From: JBCCGL01 sp039029275
GTDB lineage: Bacteria; Pseudomonadota; Gammaproteobacteria; JBCCGL01
DNA length: 64,000 nt
Reading direction: 5' to 3'
Assembly: GCA_039029275.1 (NCBI GenBank)
Contig: JBCCGL010000002.1
Span: 310,001-374,000 of the forward strand
Below the pieces are notes generated by a model. The model saw only the letters and a list, made by a program, of their open reading frames with translations, had not been told where the DNA came from and searched no databases. The translations under genes and the position numbers were made by a program. Below are positions 28,201 through 36,669 of the stretch, one piece after another. How positions within the stretch are numbered: position 1 is the stretch's first letter; each line of letters opens with the position of its first letter.

Positions 28201-30822
28201 GCGTTGGTTGGCGCGAACGCACGCCACTTGTCATGGAGTGAAAACCGCAGCGACGTGTACGTCTCTCGATTCATCTCACCGTTTGTACCAGGCGAGGAGG
28301 GCGGCAATCCGAATGTCAGTGGTGCGGGCGGCAAGGTTGTCGTGCTACGGGACAACAACCTGACGGTTCGCCGTACGATTACGCTGCAGCATAGTGATCG
28401 CCTGGATTCAGAGCACACTGGACGCGGCATTCCCAACTACCTCGCCGGTGCTGTTGTCTCGCCCGACGCGCAAACCGCATGGGTCCCCTCCAAACAAGAC
28501 AATATATTGCGAGGTGCGGCACGCGACGGCCAGGCGCTGACTCACGATCTCACCGTCAGGGCGGTTGCATCCGCGATCGAACTGGACACTCGAAGCGAGA
28601 ACTTCAGCCGTCGAGTTGATATCGACAACGCGAGCATGGCCTCTGCCGCCACGTACGGCCCATATGGCAACTTTTTGTTCGTGACGCTGGAAGGTAACCG
28701 AACCGTATCGGTGATCGATGCGTGGGAAAACGATGAGTTGTTTCGGTTTGCCGTTGGCCGAGCGCCACAAGGCATCACCCTGTCAAACGATGGAGCGCGA
28801 CTGTTCGTGCACAATTTTATGGATAGAACAGTCAGCGTTCACGATATCAGCGACCTGCTCGATAACGGTGATTTGACAGCTCCGCAGATCGCAATCATGG
28901 ACGCGGTTAATCAGGAATCGCTTTCGCCTGAAGTGTTCAGCGGCAAGCAGATGTTTTACGACGCGCACGACCCACGCTTGGCCAGCCAACGCTACATGAG
29001 CTGCGCCTCATGCCACAACGATGGCGCGCAAGACGGACGCACCTGGGATTTCACGCAGTTTGGCGAGGGCTTTCGCAACACCATTACATTGCAGGGGCAT
29101 GGCGAAGGTCACGGGAAGCTGCACTGGAGTGCAAACTTCGATGAGGTGCACGACTTTGAAGGACAAATCCGCGGCTTCGCCGGCGGCACCGGGTTGATGA
29201 GCGACGCCGCGTTCAACACCGGGACGCGGTCTGATCCTCTGGGTGACCCAAAGGCTGGAATTAGCACTGATCTCGATGACCTCGCCGCTTACGTCACGTC
29301 GTTGATCGAGACGGGCGGTAGTCCCTTTGCGCAATCATCGGTGAGTAATGACTCACTCCTCGGCTTTGTCGTGTTTAATCAGCAGAATTGCGCGAACTGC
29401 CACAGTGGTGTCGAGTTCACTGATAGTGATACGGATGTTAAACACAACGTAGGCACTGCAAACGGAGACAGCGGGTTGTATGCAGGCGTTGATACGCCGA
29501 CCTTATTGGGATTGTGGTCAACGGGGCCTTATCTGCATGACGGCTCGCAGGCCACGATCGCGGGTGCAATCAATGCCCACAACGGTCACAGCATTGCAGA
29601 ACCCGAACTGTCACAACTTGTCTCGTATCTCAATTTGCTCGGCGACGGCGTTTCTACGGCGAATGTTGCCTTGGGCGCAACGGCGACCCAGTCAAGTACT
29701 CTGTTTGACGCGCCTGCGTCAGTCGCGGTTGACGGGGTTACCGATGGAAACGGCAACATCACGCACACTGACTTTGATGTCGGTGCGTGGTGGCAAGTCG
29801 ACCTGGGATCGGTGCAAGCAATCAGCGATGTTCTGATTTGGAATCGAACGGATTGCTGCTCTGAGCGTTTGGCCAATTTCGAGCTACTCGTGTCCGATGT
29901 GCCGTTTGTATCGACTGATCTCGACGAGTCTCGGGCTCAAACCGGCGTGTTTAGTCACCACGTTGCGGACGCCGTTGGCGAAAGCGTGCGCATCGCAGTC
30001 AACCGAACGGGCCGCTATCTGCGCGTGCAACTGCGTGATCGAAACATATTGTCGCTCGCCGAAGTCGAAGTGTTCGGAAACGCAGAGAATGCGATTCTGG
30101 ACTCCGATAGTGACGGCTTTCCGAACCAGATCGATGATTTTCCCAATGATCCGACGGAACATCGGGATAGTGATAGTGACGGCGTTGGCGACAACGCGGA
30201 TGCCTTCCCCAATGATCCGACTGAGACCACTGACTCCGATTCTGACGGTGTGGGTGACAACGCTGATGCATTTCCCAGTGATCCGACCGAAACCACAGAC
30301 TCCGATTCTGATGGTGTGGGCGACATCGCTGACGCATTTCCAAACGATCCAAACGAAAATAGAGACTCCGACGGCGATGGCGTCGGTGATAACGCGGATG
30401 CCTTCCCCAATGACGCGAGCGAGACTCATGATTCGGACGGAGACGGTATTGGTGACAATTCGGACTCAACGCCTAACGGTGAATCGGGCTCATCGTCAAG
30501 CACGTCATCAGGAGGTTCTACATCGAGTAGTGGTTCATCAGGAGGTGATTCATCGGGCGGTGATTCATCAGGAGGCGGTAACTCGTCCACCAGCAGCAGT
30601 TCGAGCACTTCCAGCAGCACCAGTAGTTCAGGATCTGGACAAGGATCAAGTGGAGGAGGGGATGAATCGTCTTCGACAAGCTCGGGTGGGGGGTCACAAG
30701 ACGACGAGAACAGTGGTGGCTCTGGCGGCGGCAGCACAACGCTCTTGTCCCTGATGCTGATGCTGGTTTTTCTTTTAATTCGTCGGCAAGGTCACTACAG
30801 GCATAAAGCAACTGACCGATAA
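25219..30822 (+). CDS. Giant secreted copper-radical oxidase / beta-propeller / diheme cytochrome fusion
   Basis: This is a 1867-residue protein. Order seen: signal peptide (1-30); PA14-like domain (about 35-160); galactose-oxidase-type domain (about 170-655); discoidin-like F5/8 C domain (about 660-785); PKD domain (FGDGSAEVTV, about 790-875); YVTN-type beta-propeller (about 880-1235); two haem c motifs, CASCH at 1262-1266 and CANCH at 1391-1395; second F5/8 C domain (about 1490-1625); six 22-residue DSDSDG repeats (1628-1754); Ser/Gly linker; hydrophobic tail ending in RRQGH, GlyGly-CTERM-like. The oxidase ligands are intact: Cys246 (DMFCAH) and Tyr293 (RWYNSS) match the Cys-Tyr crosslink of galactose oxidase, and Tyr501-His502 and His585 match the other copper ligands. 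It should oxidise an alcohol or aldehyde, with the cytochrome possibly carrying electrons away. Followed 36 bases later by a MauG-like gene. Confidence 0.85.
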   Translation: MFFQSQFGCRHLVVPIFAITSFFISSSALAQFNFAQYNGTFSVLPDFSSLTPARTGTATVISTAASNNTDNFALVFTRSINVTEAGTYTFRTTSDDGSKLYIDGTVVVDNDGLHGPTTVTNSTFLDAGSHEFRIEFFERGGGEVLTAEYSANGTRFDPLPATGDIVNQSASNELSATQGQWGPVIAWPHVAASAATLPDGQVITWASRELRSFPHNNNDKHTHFTLWDPSTNTFDSNVHGGHDMFCAHVTMMEDGTLMANGGNGGGQSPETSLFDYQSNQWNQIEDMNRGRWYNSSLAMPGNEVFTMIGSGGGVYPEIWDDSSGWQEKGGINFSGPILNYSNHYERNWWPLIHLAPNGKIFHSGPTPKMHWIDPAGAGSIEETGDEFSGWYPKHGTTVMYDEGKIITAGGAMAGGNTASTNRVMLIDLNGPAPVIRESTPMANARKFQNGVMLPNGHVLVLGGNTSGIKFNDSGTIYAAEIWDPETELWTVGAESAVPRNYHSIGLLLPDGRVLSAGGGLCNCAADHQDGQVYSPPYLFNADGSLATRPEITGAPQRIGTGTSFNVTATPGLQHFSLIKLSATTHGLNTDLRYLSVDFTETGPGNYWLDAHENINVLTPGYWMLFGLNEQGTPSVSRVIQVSSELSDVDPIGINLATNKNVATSSDLSSQTVGAFAVDANTGTQWSSQNSDNEWIQVDLETVYSIEQVRLNWDAYATDYRIEVSEDAVNWTTVDSVSNGNGEIDNLDNLSGVGRYVRMFGTQRGTNAGFSMYEFEIYGSLYDFSVESESTDPVQSGNTTTFTANTSGGLGNITYVWNFGDGSAEVTVINNSSVSHTFTAPGRYVVTVIVTDAAGNQIQTTFYQVIHAPLDNGGRDVSSTVIESQGRVWNVNPDNQSVSVFDNVTYAKLREVDLSGTPRTLTRANNGDIWVAQQNPARVAVIDGADYSVSYVELPRNSKPFGIIFDAERNRALVTTEATGEVHAIDGSSELVTQTALVGANARHLSWSENRSDVYVSRFISPFVPGEEGGNPNVSGAGGKVVVLRDNNLTVRRTITLQHSDRLDSEHTGRGIPNYLAGAVVSPDAQTAWVPSKQDNILRGAARDGQALTHDLTVRAVASAIELDTRSENFSRRVDIDNASMASAATYGPYGNFLFVTLEGNRTVSVIDAWENDELFRFAVGRAPQGITLSNDGARLFVHNFMDRTVSVHDISDLLDNGDLTAPQIAIMDAVNQESLSPEVFSGKQMFYDAHDPRLASQRYMSCASCHNDGAQDGRTWDFTQFGEGFRNTITLQGHGEGHGKLHWSANFDEVHDFEGQIRGFAGGTGLMSDAAFNTGTRSDPLGDPKAGISTDLDDLAAYVTSLIETGGSPFAQSSVSNDSLLGFVVFNQQNCANCHSGVEFTDSDTDVKHNVGTANGDSGLYAGVDTPTLLGLWSTGPYLHDGSQATIAGAINAHNGHSIAEPELSQLVSYLNLLGDGVSTANVALGATATQSSTLFDAPASVAVDGVTDGNGNITHTDFDVGAWWQVDLGSVQAISDVLIWNRTDCCSERLANFELLVSDVPFVSTDLDESRAQTGVFSHHVADAVGESVRIAVNRTGRYLRVQLRDRNILSLAEVEVFGNAENAILDSDSDGFPNQIDDFPNDPTEHRDSDSDGVGDNADAFPNDPTETTDSDSDGVGDNADAFPSDPTETTDSDSDGVGDIADAFPNDPNENRDSDGDGVGDNADAFPNDASETHDSDGDGIGDNSDSTPNGESGSSSSTSSGGSTSSSGSSGGDSSGGDSSGGGNSSTSSSSSTSSSTSSSGSGQGSSGGGDESSSTSSGGGSQDDENSGGSGGGSTTLLSLMLMLVFLLIRRQGHYRHKATDR
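30100..30480 (+). repeat. In-gene 66-bp tandem repeats encoding calcium-binding DSDSDG units
   Basis: Six units begin at 30100, 30166, 30232, 30298, 30364 and 30430, exactly 66 bases apart, encoding 22-residue thrombospondin type 3-like repeats (DSDSDGVGDNADAFPNDPTE). The acidic residues suit Ca2+ binding and a stiff spacer between enzyme and membrane anchor. The third unit has a Ser for Asn and the fourth an Ile for Asn. Units two to four are very similar in DNA, so copy number may vary between strains. Confidence 0.85.
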
Positions 30823-30858
30823 TCGATCAAGTATTCGTACTTTTTCGACTTCGCTAAA

Positions 30859-32472
30859 GTGAACATTATTCGAATGGCCCGAGTCGGGCTTCGCGCAGGA
30901 ACAATCATGTTTCTGATTTATTGGGGTGTATCAACCTCGATCGCGAACGAATCATTCACATTTGAGAGCGAGCGCGGTGTTTATAAGGTTGTGCTGACGA
31001 GTCAGACCGATACCGTTCCAATTGCTGAGTTGCACAACTGGGAACTTGAAGTTTCGACCCCGCAAGGTACCCGCTTTTTTCCCAATCAACTGGTCATCGA
31101 AGGTGGCATGCCGGGTCACGGTCATGGATTTCCGGTTGAACCGCAAATCACGCAGTACCTCGAATCCAACAAATTTCTGGTTGAAGGGGTGCTCTTCAAT
31201 ATGGCAGGTGAGTGGCAACTGCGCGTTGGTATCGACGGCCCCTGGGGTTGGGATACGGCCACTGTGACACTTAATATTGCTCCGCAGACGAGCCAAAAGT
31301 CAGCGCAAGAATGGTCTGACTCTGAGCTTGCGCAGTTAAAAAACCTCAGCTGGAAAAACGCGGGTCCCGTGCCTGATGATCCGTCAAACAGATTTGGAGA
31401 AAACACATCGGCTATCGAATTGGGTCGAGCACTTTTTTTTGATCCCAAATTGAGTCGCGATAAGCGCGTGAGTTGCGCCTCTTGCCACCAACCCGAAAAA
31501 GCCTTTGGTGATGGACTGAACAAGTCATTTGGCAGCAGGGAAACCCAACGCCATGCGCCGAGCCTGCTTGGCGTTGCGCGCCATCGCTGGTTTTACTGGG
31601 ATGGGCGCCGTGACAGTCTTTGGGCGCAGGCAGTGACCCCGATCGAAACATCGGGCGAAATGGACAACAACCGGATGGATGCCGTCAGGTATTTCCTGTC
31701 TGAACCCACCTACCTTTCCAGCTATCAAAAACTCGTCGGTGTTGCGCCCGACTTAAGCGATGAAAAACGATTTCCCACAGGTGCGGGCCCCTACGCGAAT
31801 CGGTCCGGTAAATCCAAGTGGGAGAAGATGTCACGTGCGGACAGGCACAGTGTTAACGCCGTTTTTATCGTCATCGGTAAAGTTTTGGCCGCGTTTGAGT
31901 CGACGCTCGATTTTCAAGAGTCACGGTTTGATCGCTACGTCAATCAGCTGGCCGAATCCGGCCAGCGCGGCCAGCATGCGCAAATTTCAGAGAGCGAAAA
32001 ACGGGGTATCAGGCTTTTCCTTAATCAGGAGAAAACTCAATGCCTTCGCTGCCACAATGGGCCATTGTTCAGTAATAAAGGATTTCACAATATTGGTACT
32101 GGCGTTTTTCAGGGGGCTGGTCTCGACTTCGGCCGATTTTATGGTCTTCAATCTGCTCGACTGGATACGTTTAATTGTGAGGGTCGCTACAGCGATGCGT
32201 CGCCCGATCAATGCACGGCTCTTCGGTTTTCCCTTAAAAAAGAAATTCCGGCATTTATGCAAGGCGCGTTTAAAGTGCCTACTCTGCGCAACGTGTCCCA
32301 CTCGGCGCCATTTTTTCACGACGGTCGATTTGCTTCACTCAGAGAGGTCGTCGAACACTACCGACAACCGCCGGGACAAAACAGTGAGCTGCAATCACTC
32401 GATTTAACCGATCAAGATGTCAGCGATCTTATTGCGTTTTTAAATTTACTGTCAGACGTTACCGAGCATTGA
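30859..32472 (+). CDS. YtkA-like domain fused to MauG/cytochrome c peroxidase-like diheme protein
   Basis: This 537-residue secreted protein starts at GTG 30859 with an N-terminal hydrophobic segment (about residues 10-30). A YtkA/FixH-like beta domain follows (about 35-145) with the motif MPGHGHGFPVEP. A diheme peroxidase/MauG-type domain covers the rest: haem motifs CASCH at 206-210 and CLRCH at 395-399, HAPSLLGVARH, WDGRRDSLWAQA and the C-terminal PTLRNVSHSAPFFHDG. An additional pair of cysteines in FNCEGRYSDASPDQC is shared with the related gene at 45958. Such proteins reduce H2O2 or use it to modify residues in partner proteins. Being 36 bases after the copper-radical oxidase, it may accept its electrons, remove its peroxide or mature it; this is inference. 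Confidence 0.85.
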   Translation: MNIIRMARVGLRAGTIMFLIYWGVSTSIANESFTFESERGVYKVVLTSQTDTVPIAELHNWELEVSTPQGTRFFPNQLVIEGGMPGHGHGFPVEPQITQYLESNKFLVEGVLFNMAGEWQLRVGIDGPWGWDTATVTLNIAPQTSQKSAQEWSDSELAQLKNLSWKNAGPVPDDPSNRFGENTSAIELGRALFFDPKLSRDKRVSCASCHQPEKAFGDGLNKSFGSRETQRHAPSLLGVARHRWFYWDGRRDSLWAQAVTPIETSGEMDNNRMDAVRYFLSEPTYLSSYQKLVGVAPDLSDEKRFPTGAGPYANRSGKSKWEKMSRADRHSVNAVFIVIGKVLAAFESTLDFQESRFDRYVNQLAESGQRGQHAQISESEKRGIRLFLNQEKTQCLRCHNGPLFSNKGFHNIGTGVFQGAGLDFGRFYGLQSARLDTFNCEGRYSDASPDQCTALRFSLKKEIPAFMQGAFKVPTLRNVSHSAPFFHDGRFASLREVVEHYRQPPGQNSELQSLDLTDQDVSDLIAFLNLLSDVTEH

Positions 32473-32604
32473 ATTGCATAAACATAGAACGATCCGGTTA
32501 GGATAAGTTTTTGCACTCGCGCTATACTTCGCGCCTTCTCTCGTCAATAGCTGTATTTTCAGCTTGACCGCCACAAATAACCGCAACACTCACGGAGAAA
32601 AATC

Positions 32605-34887
32605 ATGAGCGACGAGTTGCAGCACGATGCGCTCGAGTACCACCGATACCCTAGAGCCGGGAAGCTTGACGTCAAACCCACCAAAAAAATGGTCAATCAG
32701 CGGGATTTGTCTTTGGCGTATTCTCCAGGTGTCGCCGCAGCCTCAACCGAAATTGCCGCCAATCCTTCTGCGGCGGCTGAACTCACAATCCGCAGCAATT
32801 TGGTCGGTGTGGTGACCAATGGCACGGCTGTTCTCGGTCTTGGATCAATTGGGCCACTCGCGGCTAAACCCGTAATGGAAGGTAAAGCGGCGTTGTTTAA
32901 AAAATTTGCTGACATCAATGTCTTTGACATTGAATTAAACGCGAGCAGCGTCGACGAAGTGGTCAATATTGTCGCAGCGATGGAGCCCACATTTGGAGGG
33001 ATCAATCTTGAAGACATAAAAGCGCCGGAGTGTTTTGAGATCGAAGAAAAACTCCGCGAGAAAATGAATATCCCGGTCTTCCACGACGACCAACACGGAA
33101 CAGCAATTTGTGTTGCTGCTGCCGTTTTGAATGGACTGCGACTATCCGAAAAAAATATCGAAGACATAAAACTGGTGTGCACAGGAGCCGGTGCAGCAGC
33201 GATCGCGTGTTTGAACCTGTTGGTGAGCATGGGTCTTAATCGCGATCACGTTCGAGTGCTTGATCGAAAAGGCGTCGTTCATTCCGGACGCGACAATTTG
33301 GATAAATACAAAGCGCTTTATGCGATCGATACGGTGGACCGCACACTTGACGATGCCATAGACGGGGCCGACATCTTTTTGGGATTGTCGGGGCCGAAAA
33401 CGCTGTCGCAGGATCAGGTCGCGCGAATGGGTGAAAAACCGATGGTCCTTGCACTGGCTAATCCTGAGCCTGAAATTCTTCCCGAACTCGTAAAAGAAGT
33501 GCGGCCTGAAGCGCTGATCGCGACCGGGCGCAGCGATTATCCGAATCAGGTCAACAACGTTTTGTGTTTTCCGTTTATGTTTCGCGGTGCGCTGGACGTC
33601 GGCGCTACTGAAATCAACGACGCGATGAAGATTGCCTGCGTCGAGGCCATCGCGGATCTGGCGAAGAAAGAAGCTTCCGAAGTCGTGTCAGCCGCGTATG
33701 GCGGTAAGCCGTTTCAGTTCGGGCCCGAATATTTGATTCCGACACCGTTCGATCCAAGACTCATGATCGACATTCCGCCTCGAATTGCAAAAGCCGCTAT
33801 GGACAGTGGCGTAGCCACTCGCCCGATCGAAGATTTTGGTCAATATCATCGTCAGCTGCGCGAATTTGTTTTCCGCTCGGGCCTGGTAATGAAGCCGGTT
33901 TTTGAACGCGCGATAGCAACACCCAAACGAATCGTGTTTGCAGAAGGCGAATCGGAACGCGTTCTTAGCGCTGCTCAGGTATTAATTGATGACGATATTT
34001 GTCGCCCGATATTAATTGGCCGGCCCGATGTAATGCGGGAAAAAATTGCCGACTTCGGGTTGCGCTATGACCTCGAAAGTGATGTCGACGTAATCGACCC
34101 CAATAACAATCCCGCGTGCGACGCGACGGCGATGGAATACCATCGTTTAATGGGGCGAAGCGGTGTGTCCCCGGCATTTGCGGATTCTGTGGTTCGCGGC
34201 AGCAGCACGGTGCTCGCGGCATTGCAGGTGATAATGGGGCAGGCAGACGCTGTCATTTGTGGCGTGCAGGGCGCGTACCCCCAGCATCTTGCTCATATAA
34301 AACAGGTACTGGGCGTCGCAGAGAATGTCTCCAGCCCTAAAGCTGTCACGCTGCTGATTCTTCCCAGCGGAAGCTTTTTCCTGACTGACACCCACGCTAC
34401 AGTCGACCCTGAAATCGACGACATCACGCAATCGGCGGTAATGGCAAGCCAGTTGGTTAAACGCTTTGGGATGGTGCCAAAAGTAGCGCTTCTGTCGCAT
34501 TCAAATTTCGGTAGCCGTGACAATCAGTTTTCACAAAAAATGCGTGAGGCGCGTAAGCGACTCTTCGCTTTATACCCCGATTTAGCCGTCGAAGGGGAAA
34601 TGCACGGCGATGCCGCGCTGCTTGATGCGATTCGCGATCGTGTGTTTCCGGAGTCGAGATTTAACGGCGCTGCAAACGTGCTTGTTATGCCGTCATTGGA
34701 TGCTGCAAATATCAGCTACAACCTGATCAAGATTTTGGGTGACGCGGTTCCTATTGGCCCAATGCTGGTTGGTTTAAATCATCCCGGTCATGTTTTGACG
34801 GACTCCGTTACCGTTCGCGGAATCGTGAACATGACCGCTGTAGCCGTGGTTGATGCGATTGAGAGGGAGACTGACTCCGCCGCCTAG
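32605..34887 (+). CDS. maeB: NADP-dependent malic enzyme with phosphotransacetylase-like domain
   Basis: This 760-residue MaeB has the malic enzyme part in residues 1-430 (YSPGVAAAS, HDDQHGTAICVAAAV, the dinucleotide motif CTGAGAAAIA) and a phosphate-acetyltransferase-like part to the end (AEGESERVLSAAQ). It oxidatively decarboxylates malate to pyruvate with NADPH; in E. coli the C-terminal part is a regulatory site for acetyl-CoA rather than an active transacetylase. A clear GGAGAAAAATC site precedes the ATG. It is convergent with the pyruvate dehydrogenase operon, suiting a pyruvate-centred region. Confidence 0.93.
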   Translation: MSDELQHDALEYHRYPRAGKLDVKPTKKMVNQRDLSLAYSPGVAAASTEIAANPSAAAELTIRSNLVGVVTNGTAVLGLGSIGPLAAKPVMEGKAALFKKFADINVFDIELNASSVDEVVNIVAAMEPTFGGINLEDIKAPECFEIEEKLREKMNIPVFHDDQHGTAICVAAAVLNGLRLSEKNIEDIKLVCTGAGAAAIACLNLLVSMGLNRDHVRVLDRKGVVHSGRDNLDKYKALYAIDTVDRTLDDAIDGADIFLGLSGPKTLSQDQVARMGEKPMVLALANPEPEILPELVKEVRPEALIATGRSDYPNQVNNVLCFPFMFRGALDVGATEINDAMKIACVEAIADLAKKEASEVVSAAYGGKPFQFGPEYLIPTPFDPRLMIDIPPRIAKAAMDSGVATRPIEDFGQYHRQLREFVFRSGLVMKPVFERAIATPKRIVFAEGESERVLSAAQVLIDDDICRPILIGRPDVMREKIADFGLRYDLESDVDVIDPNNNPACDATAMEYHRLMGRSGVSPAFADSVVRGSSTVLAALQVIMGQADAVICGVQGAYPQHLAHIKQVLGVAENVSSPKAVTLLILPSGSFFLTDTHATVDPEIDDITQSAVMASQLVKRFGMVPKVALLSHSNFGSRDNQFSQKMREARKRLFALYPDLAVEGEMHGDAALLDAIRDRVFPESRFNGAANVLVMPSLDAANISYNLIKILGDAVPIGPMLVGLNHPGHVLTDSVTVRGIVNMTAVAVVDAIERETDSAA

Positions 34888-34894
34888 CGGAGTC
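34873..34894. terminator. Hairpin between maeB and lpdA
   Basis: GACTCCGC, a six-base loop, then GCGGAGTC: a perfect eight-base GC-rich stem that overlaps the maeB stop codon and lies between two convergent genes. No T tract follows on either strand, so it is not a standard intrinsic terminator; it could protect or stop transcripts weakly. Confidence 0.4.
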
Positions 34895-34908
34895 AAAGTT
34901 GATCTGCG

Positions 34909-36651
34909 CTACTTTTTCGGTGCGTAGATATCGGTACAGGTTCCTTCAGCGACTTCGCAGGCAAAGTTGAAGGTCTCCGAAAGCGTCGGATGCGGATGAA
35001 CAGTCAGGGCAACGTCTTCGATATCCGCACCCATTTCCAGCGCAAGCACTGCTTCGGCAATTAATTCGCCGGCATTTGGGCCGACCATTCCGGCACCTAC
35101 TACCTGTTTGGTTTCAGGATCGAGCAGCACTTTTGTGATGCCTTCGTTGCGGCCGATGCTGAGCGAGCGACCGCTCGCGGCCCATGGAAAAGTACCTTTC
35201 TCGTAGGGAATGTTGTCTGCTTTCGCCTGGGTTTCGGTTAGCCCCATCCACGCCACTTCCGGGTCTGTATAAGCAACGGAAGGAATCGTTTTCGCATCGA
35301 AGTGCGATTTCATTCCACAGATTGCTTCAGCGGCCGTTTTGCCCTCGTGCGTGGCTTTGTGCGCCAGCATGGGTTGGCCAACGACGTCGCCGATCGCGAA
35401 AACGTTACTGATGTTCGTGCGCTGCTGCGAGTCAACAGGAATGAACCCTCGTTCGCTAACGTTCACTCCCGCCACGTCTGCGCCAATTTTCAATCCGTTG
35501 GGCGCTCTGCCAACTGACAGCAGTACTCTGTCGAATACGTCTGACTCGGGTGCCTTGCCGCCTTCGAAGGTTGCTTTGAGCCCCTCGGGTGTCGCCTCCA
35601 ATCCTGTCACTTTGCTGTTGACAAAAATATTTTCATAGCGCGACTTCAGCCGTTTTTCCAGCGGCCGAACAAGGTCGCGGTCACAGCCAGGAATCAAGCC
35701 ATCACTGAGTTCAACAACGGTTATTTTTGAACCGAGCGCATCGTATACGGTGGCCATTTCAAGGCCAATAATGCCGCCCCCGATAACCAATAATCGCTTT
35801 GGAATATCGGTCAACGCCAACGCGCTGGTTGAATCCATCAAGCGATCATCGTCGTAAGGGAAGCCTGGAATTTTGATGCTTTGCGAACCCGCTGCAATAA
35901 TCGCGTGTTCGAATGTAAGGTTTGTGACTTCGCCGTCGTTGTCGACGGCCATGGTATTAGCAGACGTAAAGGTGCCAACACCATGGAGCACGTCAACTTT
36001 GCGCTGTTTGGCGAGTCCGGCGAGACCACCGGTGAGCTGCCCGATGACTTTCTCCTTAAACCCGCGTAACTCGTCGATGTTAATTTCCGGTTCCGCGTAG
36101 CGCACGCCGTGTGCAGACATATCGCGCGTTTCGTTGATGATCTGCGCGGTGTGCAACAAGGCTTTAGACGGAATACAGCCGACGTTGAGGCAAACCCCGC
36201 CCAGCGACGGATAGCGTTCGATTAATGTCACTTTCTTGCCCAAATCTGCGGCGCGAAACGCGGCGGTATATCCCCCGGGTCCGGCGCCCAGTACGACGAC
36301 CTCGGTGGATATCCCGTCCGTTGCGTCGGCCGGGCTAGATGTTTGCGCATCGTGCTGTTCGGATTTGGGTGCCTCGTCGCTTGAGGGTACTGGTGCGGAT
36401 TCGGATTCCTCAACGGCATGGATAATGACAAGCGGTGAACCTTGCCTCACCTTGCTTCCGACATCTACGATGACACGGGTGACGGTGCCCTTGAATGGCG
36501 ATGGAATCTCCATGCTGGCTTTGTCAGACTCGACGGTTACCAACGAGTCTTCTACGTCGATAGAGTCAGACTCTTTGACCAGTACCTCGATGATTTCAAC
36601 TTCATCGAAATCACCGATGTCGGGTAATTCGACAGTGACTAGATTCGACAT
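34909..36651 (-). CDS. lpdA: Dihydrolipoyl dehydrogenase with N-terminal lipoyl domain (E3 of PDH)
   Basis: This 580-residue E3 carries its own lipoyl domain (residues 1-80, lipoyl-Lys44 in ESDKASM), then an Ala/Pro/Ser-rich linker and the flavoprotein: the FAD motif VVVLGAGPGGYTAA, the redox disulfide GGVCLNVGC (about residues 150-158), the NAD motif VIGGGIIGLE and the C-terminal catalytic His in VHPHPTLSE. It reoxidises dihydrolipoamide with NAD+. The extra lipoyl domain is known in some proteobacterial and neisserial E3s. Last gene of the aceE-aceF-lpdA operon, 18 bases after aceF. Confidence 0.95.
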   Translation of the reverse strand: MSNLVTVELPDIGDFDEVEIIEVLVKESDSIDVEDSLVTVESDKASMEIPSPFKGTVTRVIVDVGSKVRQGSPLVIIHAVEESESAPVPSSDEAPKSEQHDAQTSSPADATDGISTEVVVLGAGPGGYTAAFRAADLGKKVTLIERYPSLGGVCLNVGCIPSKALLHTAQIINETRDMSAHGVRYAEPEINIDELRGFKEKVIGQLTGGLAGLAKQRKVDVLHGVGTFTSANTMAVDNDGEVTNLTFEHAIIAAGSQSIKIPGFPYDDDRLMDSTSALALTDIPKRLLVIGGGIIGLEMATVYDALGSKITVVELSDGLIPGCDRDLVRPLEKRLKSRYENIFVNSKVTGLEATPEGLKATFEGGKAPESDVFDRVLLSVGRAPNGLKIGADVAGVNVSERGFIPVDSQQRTNISNVFAIGDVVGQPMLAHKATHEGKTAAEAICGMKSHFDAKTIPSVAYTDPEVAWMGLTETQAKADNIPYEKGTFPWAASGRSLSIGRNEGITKVLLDPETKQVVGAGMVGPNAGELIAEAVLALEMGADIEDVALTVHPHPTLSETFNFACEVAEGTCTDIYAPKK

Positions 36652-36669
36652 GAATGCCCCGACTAATGC

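Noticed and set aside
30100..30480. Regular 66-base direct repeats suggesting a CRISPR or minisatellite array
   Set aside because: They are in frame, encode calcium-binding-type 22-residue repeats and have no unique spacers.
34873..34894. Classical rho-independent terminator between maeB and lpdA
   Set aside because: The stem is good but there is no T tract on either strand; it is listed only as a weak hairpin.
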